From: CAXXOK01 sp963674895
GTDB taxonomy: Bacteria > Bacillota > Clostridia > Christensenellales > Aristaeellaceae
Direction: 5' to 3'
DNA: 64,000 nt
Assembly (NCBI GenBank): GCA_963674895.2
Contig: CAXXCY010000003.1
Coordinates: 310,001-374,000, forward strand
Positions 42,501 through 51,062 of the stretch are shown here, one piece after another. The position numbers were made by a program, and so were the translations under genes. The notes beneath the pieces are model-generated. The model worked only from the letters and a program-made list of their open reading frames with translations, was not told where the DNA came from and did not search any database. How positions within the stretch are numbered: the first letter of the stretch is position 1; every line of letters begins with the position of its first letter.

Positions 42501-42532
42501 CGTTCTTTGAGAAGTATTTGGGGTTGGGGTAG
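39512..42532 (+). CDS. hsdR: Type I restriction endonuclease/translocase subunit
   Basis: The motor-nuclease subunit (1006 aa). The N-terminal nuclease domain has the PD-(D/E)XK pattern in VTILVNGLPLVHVELKRRG (about 150-168). The translocase has Walker A HTTGSGKTLTSF (near 324), the DEAD-type LIFDECHRSQFGEM (near 424), motif III FGFTGTPIF, and QAFSRTNRILN as motif VI. The C-terminal helical part binds the methylase core. Its ATG overlaps the hsdS stop by 4 nt. All motifs are intact. Confidence 0.97.
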   Translation: MSQYNIVTADNQSTVVAEYKPVVRQEGAYQSEAELEQDLIQRLGEQSCPYIGVTDETGLIRNLRKQLEALNAYAFTDGEWDRFFNQSIAGKNEGVVEKTRRIQDDHVQNLKRDDGSTKNIILIDKKNIHNNRLQVLNQYEEDRGAHKTRYDVTILVNGLPLVHVELKRRGVAIREAFNQIKRYQRDSFWAACGLFEYVQIFVISNGTHTKYYSNTTRSQHIRETGGDPRKSRKKTSNSFEFTSYWADGANRNIADLTDFTKTFFAKHTLLNILTKYCVFTSEELLLVMRPYQIAATERILNRIEVATNYRQFGTVKGGGYIWHTTGSGKTLTSFKTAQLASGLPSIDKVLFVVDRKDLDYQTMKEYDRFEKGAANSNKSTRILTRQLEDENARIIITTIQKLGMFIGKNRKHPVFDKHIVLIFDECHRSQFGEMHQAITKAFKRYHLFGFTGTPIFAVNAGSSGNPLMRTTEQAFGDKLHTYTIVDAINDGNVLPFRIDYCDTVKMSPEVQDKQVRAIDVERAMSAPERVREVVRYTLEHFDQKTKRSSFYSHKGKHIAGFNAIFAVASIPMAMKYYEEFKKQLADSSRSLRIATIYSFSANEDDPEDALPDEDFDNDKLDQTSRDFLDSAIADYNAMFSVNYDTSSDKFQNYYKDISQRVKDREIDLLIVVNMFLTGFDATTLNTLWVDKNLRQHGLIQAFSRTNRILNSVKTFGNIICFRDLKQATDHAIALFGNREAGGIVLLKSYNDYYYGYEDKGAHRAGYQELIQTLSSTYAIGREILGETAQKDFVRLFGAILRLRNILTSFDEFEGNEILTERDYQDYQSVYIDLYQSFTSREDGDRENINDDLEFEIELIKQIEVNIDYILMLVAKYYDSNCTDKEILTAIDKAVNSSIELRSKKALIEGFIARVNVSADVDEDWQKFVREQKETDLNALIEDEALKPEETRRFMDNALRDGALKTTGTDMDGLLPPISRFGGGRAEKKQTVIDKLMAFFEKYLGLG

Positions 42533-42548
42533 GAGGCAAGGATACAGT

Positions 42549-44306
42549 ATGAAAATAAGAAGAATTCAGATCTCAAACTTTCGCGGGATCAAAGAACTAC
42601 AATGGCTTATACCAAAAGACAGTGGACTAGTATGCCTTATTGGACCTGGAGATTGTGGTAAATCGTCAATCCTAGAAGCGATTTATTTAGCCCTTGGTGA
42701 TCGCTGGAATCCTTCAATTGCGGATACTGATTTCTTCAGATCTGATGTTGCCTCCCCGATTGTCATTCGTTGTGTTGTATCCGATCTATCCAAAAAATTG
42801 TTGATGGAATCTTCAATGGGGCTATGGTTAAGCGGTATTGATGATGACGGAAAAATATATCAAGACCCGATAGAGGGGACAGATCCTGCTTTAATTGTAC
42901 AGCTGAGGATTGATGATTCGCTTGAGCCAACATGGACAATTGAAAGGCTAGATGGCGAGAACAATATGACTATCAGTTCACTGCTCCGTCGTGAATTCGC
43001 AACATTAAAAGTTGACGATAGGACTGACGTTCATCTGCGTTGGTCAAGGAATTCAGCTCTAGGTAGGATTTCTTCCGAAGAAAATAGCACTGGAAATGCT
43101 ATGGCCATAGCTTCAAGAGCGGCAAAAGAAGCGATTGCATCCTATAACGATGAAGGTTTAAATACACTTACATCACATGTACAAGAAAAGCTAAATGAAG
43201 TCGGATGTGGTGCGTTTTGTTCTGTCAGGGCTGGACTTGATACCTCACTATCATCTACGGGAGGTAACCTGGCTTTATATGAATCAAATGTCCCGCTAAC
43301 CAATTATGGCCTTGGTAGTAAAAAGCTCGCAGGCCTTGCTATCCAGCAGCTCGCTGCGTTAGGAAAATCAATACTTATTTTAGATGAGATTGAGCAGGGG
43401 CTTGAACCCCATCGGTTGGTTCAACTTATTAGATATATCCAGTCCGATATAACATACTCCCAGGTATTCATTACGACTCATTCACCAGTAGCAGTAGAAC
43501 AAGTTTCGACCGATAACTTAGCAGTTGTTCAGAATGTCGATGGCAAAATGACTGTAAATTTCCTGCCTCAAGACACGAAAACATTGCAATTGCGTAGAAC
43601 TAGACCATCGTCATTTCTTGGCCGCCGGGTAATTATTACTGAGGGAAAAACAGAAGAAGGTTTTTTGATCGCGCTTATATGCAGAGAGGATAAGCAGCGA
43701 CTTCTGAAAGGGCAAGCAGTGGCTGCGGGTCTTGGTGTGATTATTCAGGATGGTGAGGGGGGCTCTGAGGTTCCTCTACGTGCCATGGCAATGCTTAAGC
43801 TAGGGTATATTGTTGGGATGTTTCTCGACAACGATGATCGTACCGTAGATCAGAATATTGCCGATGCGATAAAGCAAGGAGCTGCGGTTATAAGATGGAA
43901 CGTCGGAAATAATACGGAAAAGCAAATCATATCTTCATTGAGTGCCTCCGGTCTATCTTCTTATCTCGATTTAGGCACCGATATTAGAAATACACAACAA
44001 ACTGTTCTAAACGATCTGTGGTCAGCGGGATTGCCGGATTCGATAAAATCTTTAGATGTTCCATATTGGATTAAAGCTGGCATAGTAACAGAAGAAGATG
44101 CAAGACAAATTATCATTACTGCAACGATTAATGCAAAATGGTTTAAATTAGTCGACAACGGGAAACTTCTTGGCCTTTGGGTTCTTGACAATTTAACCTC
44201 ATTTATCGATTCCTCTGTTCAGGATACAATTGCTTCTTTGAAATCGTTTATATATCAAGAGTCAGGAGCGCAAAACACATCAGAAGGTGCTCAAGATGCT
44301 GGATGA
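42549..44306 (+). CDS. gajA: Gabija-like ATPase-TOPRIM nuclease
   Basis: A 585-aa OLD-family nuclease. The ATPase part has Walker A GPGDCGKSS (near residue 32), the ABC-like signature YGLGSKKLAGLA and Walker B SILILDEIEQGLEPH (near 276). The TOPRIM nuclease has VIITEGKTEEGF (Glu near 366) and FLDNDDR (near 427). Paired with a UvrD-like helicase immediately downstream, this is the class 2 OLD, or Gabija, layout; in known Gabija the nuclease is restrained by nucleotides and cuts DNA during phage attack. Length fits GajA. ATG 42549 follows hsdR by 17 bp. Confidence 0.88.
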   Translation: MKIRRIQISNFRGIKELQWLIPKDSGLVCLIGPGDCGKSSILEAIYLALGDRWNPSIADTDFFRSDVASPIVIRCVVSDLSKKLLMESSMGLWLSGIDDDGKIYQDPIEGTDPALIVQLRIDDSLEPTWTIERLDGENNMTISSLLRREFATLKVDDRTDVHLRWSRNSALGRISSEENSTGNAMAIASRAAKEAIASYNDEGLNTLTSHVQEKLNEVGCGAFCSVRAGLDTSLSSTGGNLALYESNVPLTNYGLGSKKLAGLAIQQLAALGKSILILDEIEQGLEPHRLVQLIRYIQSDITYSQVFITTHSPVAVEQVSTDNLAVVQNVDGKMTVNFLPQDTKTLQLRRTRPSSFLGRRVIITEGKTEEGFLIALICREDKQRLLKGQAVAAGLGVIIQDGEGGSEVPLRAMAMLKLGYIVGMFLDNDDRTVDQNIADAIKQGAAVIRWNVGNNTEKQIISSLSASGLSSYLDLGTDIRNTQQTVLNDLWSAGLPDSIKSLDVPYWIKAGIVTEEDARQIIITATINAKWFKLVDNGKLLGLWVLDNLTSFIDSSVQDTIASLKSFIYQESGAQNTSEGAQDAG

Positions 44307-45735
44307 ATCACTTAGAGCAAATGCTCAGACGGTGCTAGATAGTGCGCCATGTTCTATCGAGATACCGGCTGGTGGTGGTAAAACACATCTATTGGCAGCC
44401 GCGGTTGCTGTTGCTGTTTCAGGGGGCAGTCGCTCTCTTATCTTGACTCATACAAATGCTGGCGTGGATGTGCTCAGAAATCGCATGAAGAAATTCGGTA
44501 TAAAATCGAGTACCTATCACATAGACACAATTATGGGTTGGGTTCTTACGATCATACGAGCATATAGAGAAATCGCTGGAATAAGAGTCGCAGAAACTCC
44601 AGACTGGAGTAAATCAGTTGAGTATCTAGATGCCGCGATCCGAGTTTCAAAATCCGTTTCGATTGCCCTTATGTACACCAGCAGTTTTGACTATTTTCTT
44701 ATTGACGAGTATCAGGATTGCACATTAAAACAACACGAGCTCATTAAATCGATAGCAGACAATATAACGAAAACAGTCATTTTTGGAGACAGGTTACAGG
44801 GCATTTTTAAATTTCAAGGAGAAATGCTTGTCAACTGGGATGTTGATGTTTTCCCACGGTTTCCTTTATGTAGTATCCCCCATATACCTTATCGTTGGAG
44901 AAACACGAATCCGGCGCTGGGCCAGTGGCTAATGGATATAAGAGTAAATCTAGTAGATGGGGCTACAATAGACTTCTCATCTGTTAGTATACAGGGTTTT
45001 AGGTGGGTTAATTCAGGTATAAAAGCAGTTACTAATGAAGCATATAGACTGGCAAAGCTTAATGAATCGGTTGTCCTCCTTGATAAGTGGGCTGCTAGTG
45101 TTGCAAAGCATGCTTCTCGACTTAATGGGGTATATACAATGATGGAGGAAATCGAAGGCAATTTTATGCTTAAAACCCTTAAAGTACTTCCCGCAGATGG
45201 CGATCATTTGCTAGCGGTGTGGCTAGCCAATTTTGCTAAATCCTGTGCGATTGGATTATCTGGTATTGACAAACCAGTCCTAGCAGCATTAACCAAAAAC
45301 TCATCAGTTACTCATTATAAGCGAGCCGGTCTGGAACGAGTTTTGGCTTGCTTAGATCAGTTACGACAGACGCCATCATATAAAGAACTAATTGAAGTTG
45401 CTCAAATTATCACAAATATAAAAAGCGTTAAATTTTATAGATTCGAGGCATGGCACGATACTATTTGCGCTATCGAAAATTGCATACAAAACAACTCATC
45501 TCCCGTCGAAGCATTCGGAAAAGTTCGTGACCTAATAAGAAAAGCTGGACGTAAGCAAAATAAATACATGGCATCACGTACGCTTCTTGTTAAAGGGCTA
45601 GAATACGAGCATATCATTGTTGCGGATATGACGAAGATGTGTGATCCTAGAAATCTTTATGTTGCATTGACGCGAGCATCGAAATCTTTAACTTTAGTAG
45701 GGCCTTCGCCACAATTAGTGTTGAAAGAGGACTGA
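44296..45735 (+). CDS. gajB: Gabija-like UvrD-type helicase
   Basis: A 479-aa superfamily 1 helicase: Walker A IPAGGGKTHLL (Lys near 29), motif Ia LILTHTNAGVDVLRNRM, the DEYQDC box (near 136, replacing the usual DExQD), motif III VIFGDRLQGIF, and the C-terminal YVALTRASKSLTLVGP (motif VI). The size matches GajB rather than a full UvrD, with the 2B domain reduced. ATG 44296 overlaps gajA by 11 nt with GAAGG upstream, so the two are coupled. Confidence 0.88.
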   Translation: MLDESLRANAQTVLDSAPCSIEIPAGGGKTHLLAAAVAVAVSGGSRSLILTHTNAGVDVLRNRMKKFGIKSSTYHIDTIMGWVLTIIRAYREIAGIRVAETPDWSKSVEYLDAAIRVSKSVSIALMYTSSFDYFLIDEYQDCTLKQHELIKSIADNITKTVIFGDRLQGIFKFQGEMLVNWDVDVFPRFPLCSIPHIPYRWRNTNPALGQWLMDIRVNLVDGATIDFSSVSIQGFRWVNSGIKAVTNEAYRLAKLNESVVLLDKWAASVAKHASRLNGVYTMMEEIEGNFMLKTLKVLPADGDHLLAVWLANFAKSCAIGLSGIDKPVLAALTKNSSVTHYKRAGLERVLACLDQLRQTPSYKELIEVAQIITNIKSVKFYRFEAWHDTICAIENCIQNNSSPVEAFGKVRDLIRKAGRKQNKYMASRTLLVKGLEYEHIIVADMTKMCDPRNLYVALTRASKSLTLVGPSPQLVLKED

Positions 45736-45766
45736 CAGACATGCCAACTTTTTGAAAGGAGAACAG

Positions 45767-46684
45767 ATGAAGTTCTTCATAGGCCTTACTGATTATGATT
45801 GGTATAGCGAACTTCGTCAGCGTAATTATGACGAGGTTAATTTCTGGCGCCCTGGCTCAACTCGATTTCAAGCCTTACAGGTGAATGATCTTTTTCTCTT
45901 TCAACTCAAAAAGCCTTATTATGCTATTGTCGGCGGAGGATTCTTTGTTCGTTATTCATACGTACCCATTGATCTGGCTTGGAAGGCTTTCGGTATGAAA
46001 AACGGCACACAAACACGAGAGGCATTTGTTGATAGAATCATGAAATATCGAGAAAAGAACCATATTATAACTACGTTACCCTCAATCGGTTGCATTATTC
46101 TTACCCAGCCATTCTTCTTTGATGAACCTGACTGGATTCGACAGCCTGGCGATTGGCCAGTGAATGCAGTTGTTGGGAAAAGCTATGATACAAGTACTAG
46201 TGGTGTGGCACAGAGAGTTAACGAACAAGTTCAGAAACGATTATCAATGCAACTACAGTCACCAGGAGATCAATCATCGAATGAAAGATATACTGAGGGC
46301 ATTACCAAATTGAGGTTAGGCCAAGGAGCTTTCCGGATCGTTATTACGGAACTATACCAACGACGTTGTGCCATATCAGGCGAGAAAACGCTGCCCGTCC
46401 TTGAAGCCGCACATATCAAGCCCTTTGCAATGAACGGTGAAAACGCCGCATCAAACGGCATTTTGTTACGATCTGATATCCATACTTTATTTGATGCAGG
46501 TTACGTCACGGTAACGGATCAACACAGGATCGAGATAAGCAAACGGTTGCATGATGATTTTGGTAACGGTAAGGATTATTATCATTATCACGGGCAAAAA
46601 CTCGTGGTGGAGCCGTCAGATCAGCTATTGATGCCTGCAAGGGATAATCTTCGCTGGCATAATGAGCATGTCTATCTTGGGTAG
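45767..46684 (+). CDS. HNH endonuclease of the defence operon
   Basis: A 305-aa protein. Residues about 200-270 are an HNH_2-type nuclease: Cys in RRCAISGE, the catalytic LEAAHIKPF, NGILLRSDIHTLFDAGYV. Residues 1-150 (MKFFIGLTDYDWYSELR, VNFWRPG, DLFLFQLKKPYYAIVGGG) look like an EVE/PUA-type domain used to recognise modified bases; this is inference. The EVE-HNH arrangement is known in type IV-like restriction enzymes. ATG 45767 follows AAGGAG; the 31-bp gap from gajB suggests one operon. Confidence 0.85.
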   Translation: MKFFIGLTDYDWYSELRQRNYDEVNFWRPGSTRFQALQVNDLFLFQLKKPYYAIVGGGFFVRYSYVPIDLAWKAFGMKNGTQTREAFVDRIMKYREKNHIITTLPSIGCIILTQPFFFDEPDWIRQPGDWPVNAVVGKSYDTSTSGVAQRVNEQVQKRLSMQLQSPGDQSSNERYTEGITKLRLGQGAFRIVITELYQRRCAISGEKTLPVLEAAHIKPFAMNGENAASNGILLRSDIHTLFDAGYVTVTDQHRIEISKRLHDDFGNGKDYYHYHGQKLVVEPSDQLLMPARDNLRWHNEHVYLG

Positions 46685-46724
46685 ATGATGGTTGTTAGCA
46701 AAAAAATCAGATAGGAGTGAGACT

Positions 46725-47771
46725 ATGGGAAAAAGCAAAACGTACAGTTTGAAAAATGTTTTGATTGCGGCGCTGGCTGTATCTCTGGGCTTTGTTGGTA
46801 TATCGTATCTTGTATCATTGACTTTGGGCAGATTTCAAGCCATTCTGCTGCCGGATACCGGGGCGGCCTGGTATTATTGGAAACTGCCGCAGGCGGAACT
46901 CTGGGCAACGGTCACCATGTGGGTCGGGTATCTGGCACATCAGATTTCCATATGGTGGCTGATCTCCAGGCTGAAACAGCAACCCTCCTTGCCCAAGGGG
47001 CGGATCGGCAAGGTGAACCTGCAGCTTTTCGTGGTCAATGCGGTGTTTATCGTATTGCACATTGTGCAGACGACGTTTTTTTACGACGGATTGGCCCAGT
47101 TTGTGCCTGTTATGTCTTCGCAGGGCTCTGTGATCGTCATGCTTGTGATGATCCTGATCCTGCTCAACTCCCGGCGCGGCCTGTTCTTTGGCCACAAGGC
47201 GAAGCTGCCCAAGCAGGGCACAAAGATGATCGCCAATATCCACGGCTATTTCATCGGCTGGGCTATAATTTACACTTTCTGGTTCCACCCGATCGAGGGC
47301 ACGGCAGGCCATCTGCTTGGGTTTTTCTATGCGTTCATGCTGCTGACGCAGCTTTCGCTGGCTCGCACTAGCTGGCATACGAATATCAAGTGGATTACGG
47401 TGCTGGAGGTCTATGTGGCCTTTCACGGCGCGGTGGTGGCGATCAACGCCGGAAATGGCATGTGGCCCATGTTTTTCTTTGGTTTTATGATGATGTTTAT
47501 CGTCACCCAGGTATTCGGGATTATCAAGCGAAAGGCGGCGCTGATCGGTATCTTTGCGGCGTATGCCGCCCTGGTGTTGCTTACCTACAGCGGAATGCTT
47601 GGTAACGCGTTCACAGGGACCTCGGTTTCCTGGGGAGACATTCACCAAATCACATGGATTCCAGTTATTTTGTACGGGTTGGCGTTCCTGTTTGTGTGGC
47701 TTGCGCAGGGCGTGTCGTTACTCAAACGGGGGAACAGCCGGAGAAAAGCATCGGAGAACATAAATCCCTGA
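46725..47771 (+). CDS. Polytopic membrane protein, unrecognised
   Basis: A 348-aa protein with about nine hydrophobic segments (e.g. NVLIAALAVSLGFVGISYLV, VIVMLVMILILL, WPMFFFGFMMMFIV, TWIPVILYGLAFLFVWLAQG) and a basic C-terminus (KRGNSRRKASENINP). Several Trp, His and Tyr lie inside the membrane segments (WFHPIEGTAGH). No transporter signature is visible and I do not recognise the family. GGAG at 7 nt supports ATG 46725. Not clearly part of the defence operon. Confidence 0.8.
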   Translation: MGKSKTYSLKNVLIAALAVSLGFVGISYLVSLTLGRFQAILLPDTGAAWYYWKLPQAELWATVTMWVGYLAHQISIWWLISRLKQQPSLPKGRIGKVNLQLFVVNAVFIVLHIVQTTFFYDGLAQFVPVMSSQGSVIVMLVMILILLNSRRGLFFGHKAKLPKQGTKMIANIHGYFIGWAIIYTFWFHPIEGTAGHLLGFFYAFMLLTQLSLARTSWHTNIKWITVLEVYVAFHGAVVAINAGNGMWPMFFFGFMMMFIVTQVFGIIKRKAALIGIFAAYAALVLLTYSGMLGNAFTGTSVSWGDIHQITWIPVILYGLAFLFVWLAQGVSLLKRGNSRRKASENINP

Positions 47772-47822
47772 CCGAAATTGTTTGATTCACTTTTCCTGCG
47801 ACTTCAGAAACGGAGAACCAAG

Positions 47823-48320
47823 ATGCAAACGTGTATAGCGTATTTCTCAAAAACGGGCAACACCAGAATAGCCGTAGAACTCCTAGCTGAAAAAATCAAC
47901 GCAACATTGATTGAGCTTAACGATACAACCAACTACAAGGGCTTTATCGGATTCATGAAAGGTGGCATGAATGCGTCCATCAGGAAGGCCGCAAAGCTGG
48001 ATCATACTCTTTTCGATCAAATTGCGAAGTTCGACAGGATTATCCTGGCCACGCCTGTGTGGGCGGGCAAAACAACACCCGCCATCAATGCGGTGTTGAC
48101 CCATGTGGACTTGCATGGCAAACAGGTATATGTGATCACAACGCAAGCCGATCCGCAGTGTAAAGACGCCCAGAAGCGCAAAGATTTCTATCGCAAGGCC
48201 GTCGAAGCAAAAAATGGAACATTTGTCGAACTTTATGCGCTGTACGGCGCATCGCCAGGCGCTGTGGCATCGCGTGAAGAGATGAACCAAAGGGTCGACG
48301 CCGCGATTGATTTAAAATAA
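47823..48320 (+). CDS. Flavodoxin family protein
   Basis: A 165-aa FMN-binding protein. The phosphate-binding loop is FSKTGNTRIA (residues about 8-17), the ring-contact loop is LATPVWAGKTTPAINAVL (about 75-92), and VYVITTQADPQC follows. It probably carries electrons or acts as a small quinone/flavodoxin-like reductase. Start ATG 47823 follows GGAG at 7 nt. Confidence 0.88.
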   Translation: MQTCIAYFSKTGNTRIAVELLAEKINATLIELNDTTNYKGFIGFMKGGMNASIRKAAKLDHTLFDQIAKFDRIILATPVWAGKTTPAINAVLTHVDLHGKQVYVITTQADPQCKDAQKRKDFYRKAVEAKNGTFVELYALYGASPGAVASREEMNQRVDAAIDLK

Positions 48321-48427
48321 CGTAGAGGTAACGGACGCTTGCCTAAAGCAGTTCCTTCTTGGCGAAACAAAGGAAAGTAGTGCGTCTGGACGTCAATGGC
48401 TGAACGAATTGTAATGGAGAGATGGCT

Positions 48428-49216
48428 GTGAAAAATGTAGTTATCACCGGTAGCACGCGCGGTATCGGGCTTGCAATGGCAGCAGCGTTTCTAAGGGCTG
48501 GATGCAACGTAACGCTGTCTGGCAGGGGTGAAGCACTGCCGGAAGCGGCGCATGACAAGTTGCTGACATATGAGAAACAATACATGTATGTTCCCTGCAA
48601 CGTTCAAGATAAAGCAAGCTTGCAGAACCTTTGGGATGCTTCTTTGGCACGGTGGAGCGGGATCGATATTTGGATCAATAATGCGGGGCAAAATACGCCG
48701 CATAGGGTTCTGTGGGAAACAGGTGAAACATACATAGAAAATTGTATCAGAACCAATATAACCGGGATGATCTACGGTTCGCAGATTGGTGTAGCGGAGA
48801 TGATCAAACAGGGGTACGGCGCGATATACAGTATGGAGGGCCTGGGCTCCAACAACATGATACAGCCTAAAACAATCTTGTATGGAACAACCAAGCACGC
48901 GCTTACGTACTTTATGAAAGGGCTTGCAAAGGAATTGGAAGGTACGGGGATAATCGCCGGGCGGCTCTCGCCCGGTATGGTGCTGACTGATTTCATCACC
49001 AAAACGCCGGACGGAACCCCGTCAGAAGTCCTCGCAGATCCAAGGTTTAAGAAGGTATTCAATATTCTGGCAGACAAGCCGGAAACGGTCGCGGGCTTTT
49101 TCATTCCCAAAATTCTGCGCAACAGTAGAAATGGAGTGCAAATTGCTTGGCTGACAAACAGAAAGGCTGCCTGGCGTTTTATAACCGCAGGTTTACGTAA
49201 AGACAGGCTGATTTAA
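48428..49216 (+). CDS. Short-chain dehydrogenase/reductase
   Basis: A 262-aa NAD(P)-dependent oxidoreductase. The cofactor motif is ITGSTRGIGLAMAAAF, NAG is present (WINNAGQNTPH), and the catalytic Tyr-Lys pair is in LYGTTKHAL, with Ser in IYSMEGLGS. The substrate is unknown. GTG 48428 is preferred over ATG 48422 because GGAG is only 2 nt from the ATG but 8 nt from the GTG. Confidence 0.9.
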   Translation: MKNVVITGSTRGIGLAMAAAFLRAGCNVTLSGRGEALPEAAHDKLLTYEKQYMYVPCNVQDKASLQNLWDASLARWSGIDIWINNAGQNTPHRVLWETGETYIENCIRTNITGMIYGSQIGVAEMIKQGYGAIYSMEGLGSNNMIQPKTILYGTTKHALTYFMKGLAKELEGTGIIAGRLSPGMVLTDFITKTPDGTPSEVLADPRFKKVFNILADKPETVAGFFIPKILRNSRNGVQIAWLTNRKAAWRFITAGLRKDRLI

Positions 49217-49356
49217 CGCAAACGTGCTGCTGAGTTGTAAGGGTGTATATAGGCAAAGTTCTGCCTCGCATGCTGCTGTTCATCCATAGATGTTTCGGTT
49301 CATTGCTTTATGGTATATACTCAATTATACTCATTAGCAATAAAGGCGGTAACACA

Positions 49357-49890
49357 ATGCATCAACACAACGAATCATACGGCTGCGGGGAATACCATCA
49401 AGGCGGCGATCACACGGAGCATCACCATCATGACGAACATTGCGGCTGTGGACACACGCATGCGCCGATACCAACACCAGAGTGCTTGACCGCTATACAG
49501 GTGGATTTCTTACTTGAGTTGCGGCAGCGGAAGATTCTGCCCGTTGCGTGCTTCTCTGTAGCAAAAACTGGCGATGATACGCGGCATGCCACGGCGATGG
49601 AACCCGTTTATCTGGGCACAACCAGCGATACGATGGAACAAGTCAAACAAATCGGCAAAGAGCTGTCACTTCTAGAAGAGATGGACTTGATTACGCTGGA
49701 TTATGATATTCCGTTGAAGAACTACCCCTATGAAGAATATAAGTCCTCGGAACTGTTTGCGTACTTTGTAGAGACAGTCAAGGAAGCAGCCAAACAGCCA
49801 GATGCCACATTTGATACGCCGATCCTCGAACTGGGAAGCATGATGCTGACGGAAACTGGTAAAGAAATGGTGGACAAACTGATACAATGA
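49357..49890 (+). CDS. His/Cys-rich metal-binding protein
   Basis: A 177-aa protein. The first 38 residues are packed with His and Cys (HNESYGCGEYHQGGDHTEHH, then HDEHCGCGHTHAP), a likely metal-binding arm for zinc, nickel or copper. The remainder (about 45-177) is a globular alpha/beta domain (IQVDFLLELRQRKILPVACF) with acidic patches and no further metal motif. I do not recognise the family; a metal store or delivery role is inferred. ATG 49357 follows AAAGGCGG. The upstream frame lacks a ribosome binding site. Confidence 0.75.
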   Translation: MHQHNESYGCGEYHQGGDHTEHHHHDEHCGCGHTHAPIPTPECLTAIQVDFLLELRQRKILPVACFSVAKTGDDTRHATAMEPVYLGTTSDTMEQVKQIGKELSLLEEMDLITLDYDIPLKNYPYEEYKSSELFAYFVETVKEAAKQPDATFDTPILELGSMMLTETGKEMVDKLIQ

Positions 49891-50101
49891 AACCTTTTCG
49901 TGATGATTGTTTATTTTGCTGAAGATAGTTTTAATGCATCTATATAAGCATGGAAGAATCCTAAAATGAGTAATGAAGCGTTTGAACCTGGAACCAGAGG
50001 AAGCATTACACTGTACCGCCTGCTTGACAAAGCATTGGCGCCGTCTGAAAGCGATGCTTGTGTCTGAGGGACAGGGGCAGGCATATTGAGGAGAAACAAC
50101 T

Positions 50102-50944
50102 ATGGTAATAAACTTTCCCATTGAAGATACTGTCAGAAAACGTCACAGTGTAAGGAATTACTCAGACGAGGTAATTGATGCTGAAAAGATGAAGGCGATT
50201 GAACGCTTCGTGAACTCTATGGATAATCCCTTTGGCAAAGAGGTACTTTTCCACTATCTTGATACTGACGGCTTGGCTGATCAGCAGAAGTTGGGCACCT
50301 ATGGCATCATCAAAGGTGCGAATCACTTCATTGGGGCAAGCATCAAGCGGGAGCCAATGGCCTTGGAAGCCTTGGGCTATGAGCTTGAAACGATCATCCT
50401 TTATCTGGCGTATCTTGGTATTGGCAGCTGCTGGCTTGGCGGCACATTTAATCGCAAAGGTTTTTCCAAAGCAATGGATATCGCGGATGATGCGCTGTTC
50501 CCCGCGATCACTCCTTATGGGTATGGCGCGCCGAGGATGCACTTGACAGAGACTCTGATGCGAAAAATGATACGAGCGGACCATCGAAAACCTTGGGAGC
50601 AGTTATTCTTCTGCGAAGATTTCCTTTTGCCGCTCACAAAACAATTGGCGGGAGATCTGGCTTTCCCTTTGGAGATGATTCGCCTGGGGCCCTCGGCATC
50701 AAACAAACAGCCCTGGCGGATTTTATTCAAAGGCGGGGCTTGCCATTTCTATGAGTACAAGGAGCCGCGTTACAGTGACGCATTTCCCTATGACATCCAG
50801 CGCATAGACATGGGCATCGCGGCTGCCCACTTCGACCTTTCAGCTAAAGAGAAGGGCATCAGGGGCCGTTTTGATATGGCCGGCGGACCAGCACTGGAGT
50901 TACCTGATCATTTCGAATATGCTTATTCGTGGCAGAGGATGTAA
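50102..50944 (+). CDS. Nitroreductase-family protein
   Basis: A 280-aa FMN-dependent oxidoreductase of the TM1586/nitroreductase type, with two tandem halves of one fold. The first half has RKRHSVRNYSDEVI (FMN contact) and IILYLAYLGIGSCWLGGTFN; the second has MIRLGPSASNKQPWRILFKG. Such enzymes reduce nitro, quinone or flavin-like substrates. ATG 50102 follows GAGGAG. The 211 bp before it hold a 34-aa start-to-stop frame near 49965 but nothing convincing. Confidence 0.88.
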   Translation: MVINFPIEDTVRKRHSVRNYSDEVIDAEKMKAIERFVNSMDNPFGKEVLFHYLDTDGLADQQKLGTYGIIKGANHFIGASIKREPMALEALGYELETIILYLAYLGIGSCWLGGTFNRKGFSKAMDIADDALFPAITPYGYGAPRMHLTETLMRKMIRADHRKPWEQLFFCEDFLLPLTKQLAGDLAFPLEMIRLGPSASNKQPWRILFKGGACHFYEYKEPRYSDAFPYDIQRIDMGIAAAHFDLSAKEKGIRGRFDMAGGPALELPDHFEYAYSWQRM

Positions 50945-51062
50945 AACAAGTCGGTAGTTTTACAAAGGATATTCTGAAACTGAAAGTGCTCATCCTATTG
51001 AAGTAGCTGTCATCCGTTTTGAGAATAAGCGGAGTTTAATAAATACCTGTGAGGTGTCAACT

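Noticed and set aside
49911..50101. Short frames on both strands between the His/Cys-rich and nitroreductase genes
   Set aside because: A 34-aa plus frame near 49965 and a 62-aa minus frame lack ribosome binding sites and recognisable content.
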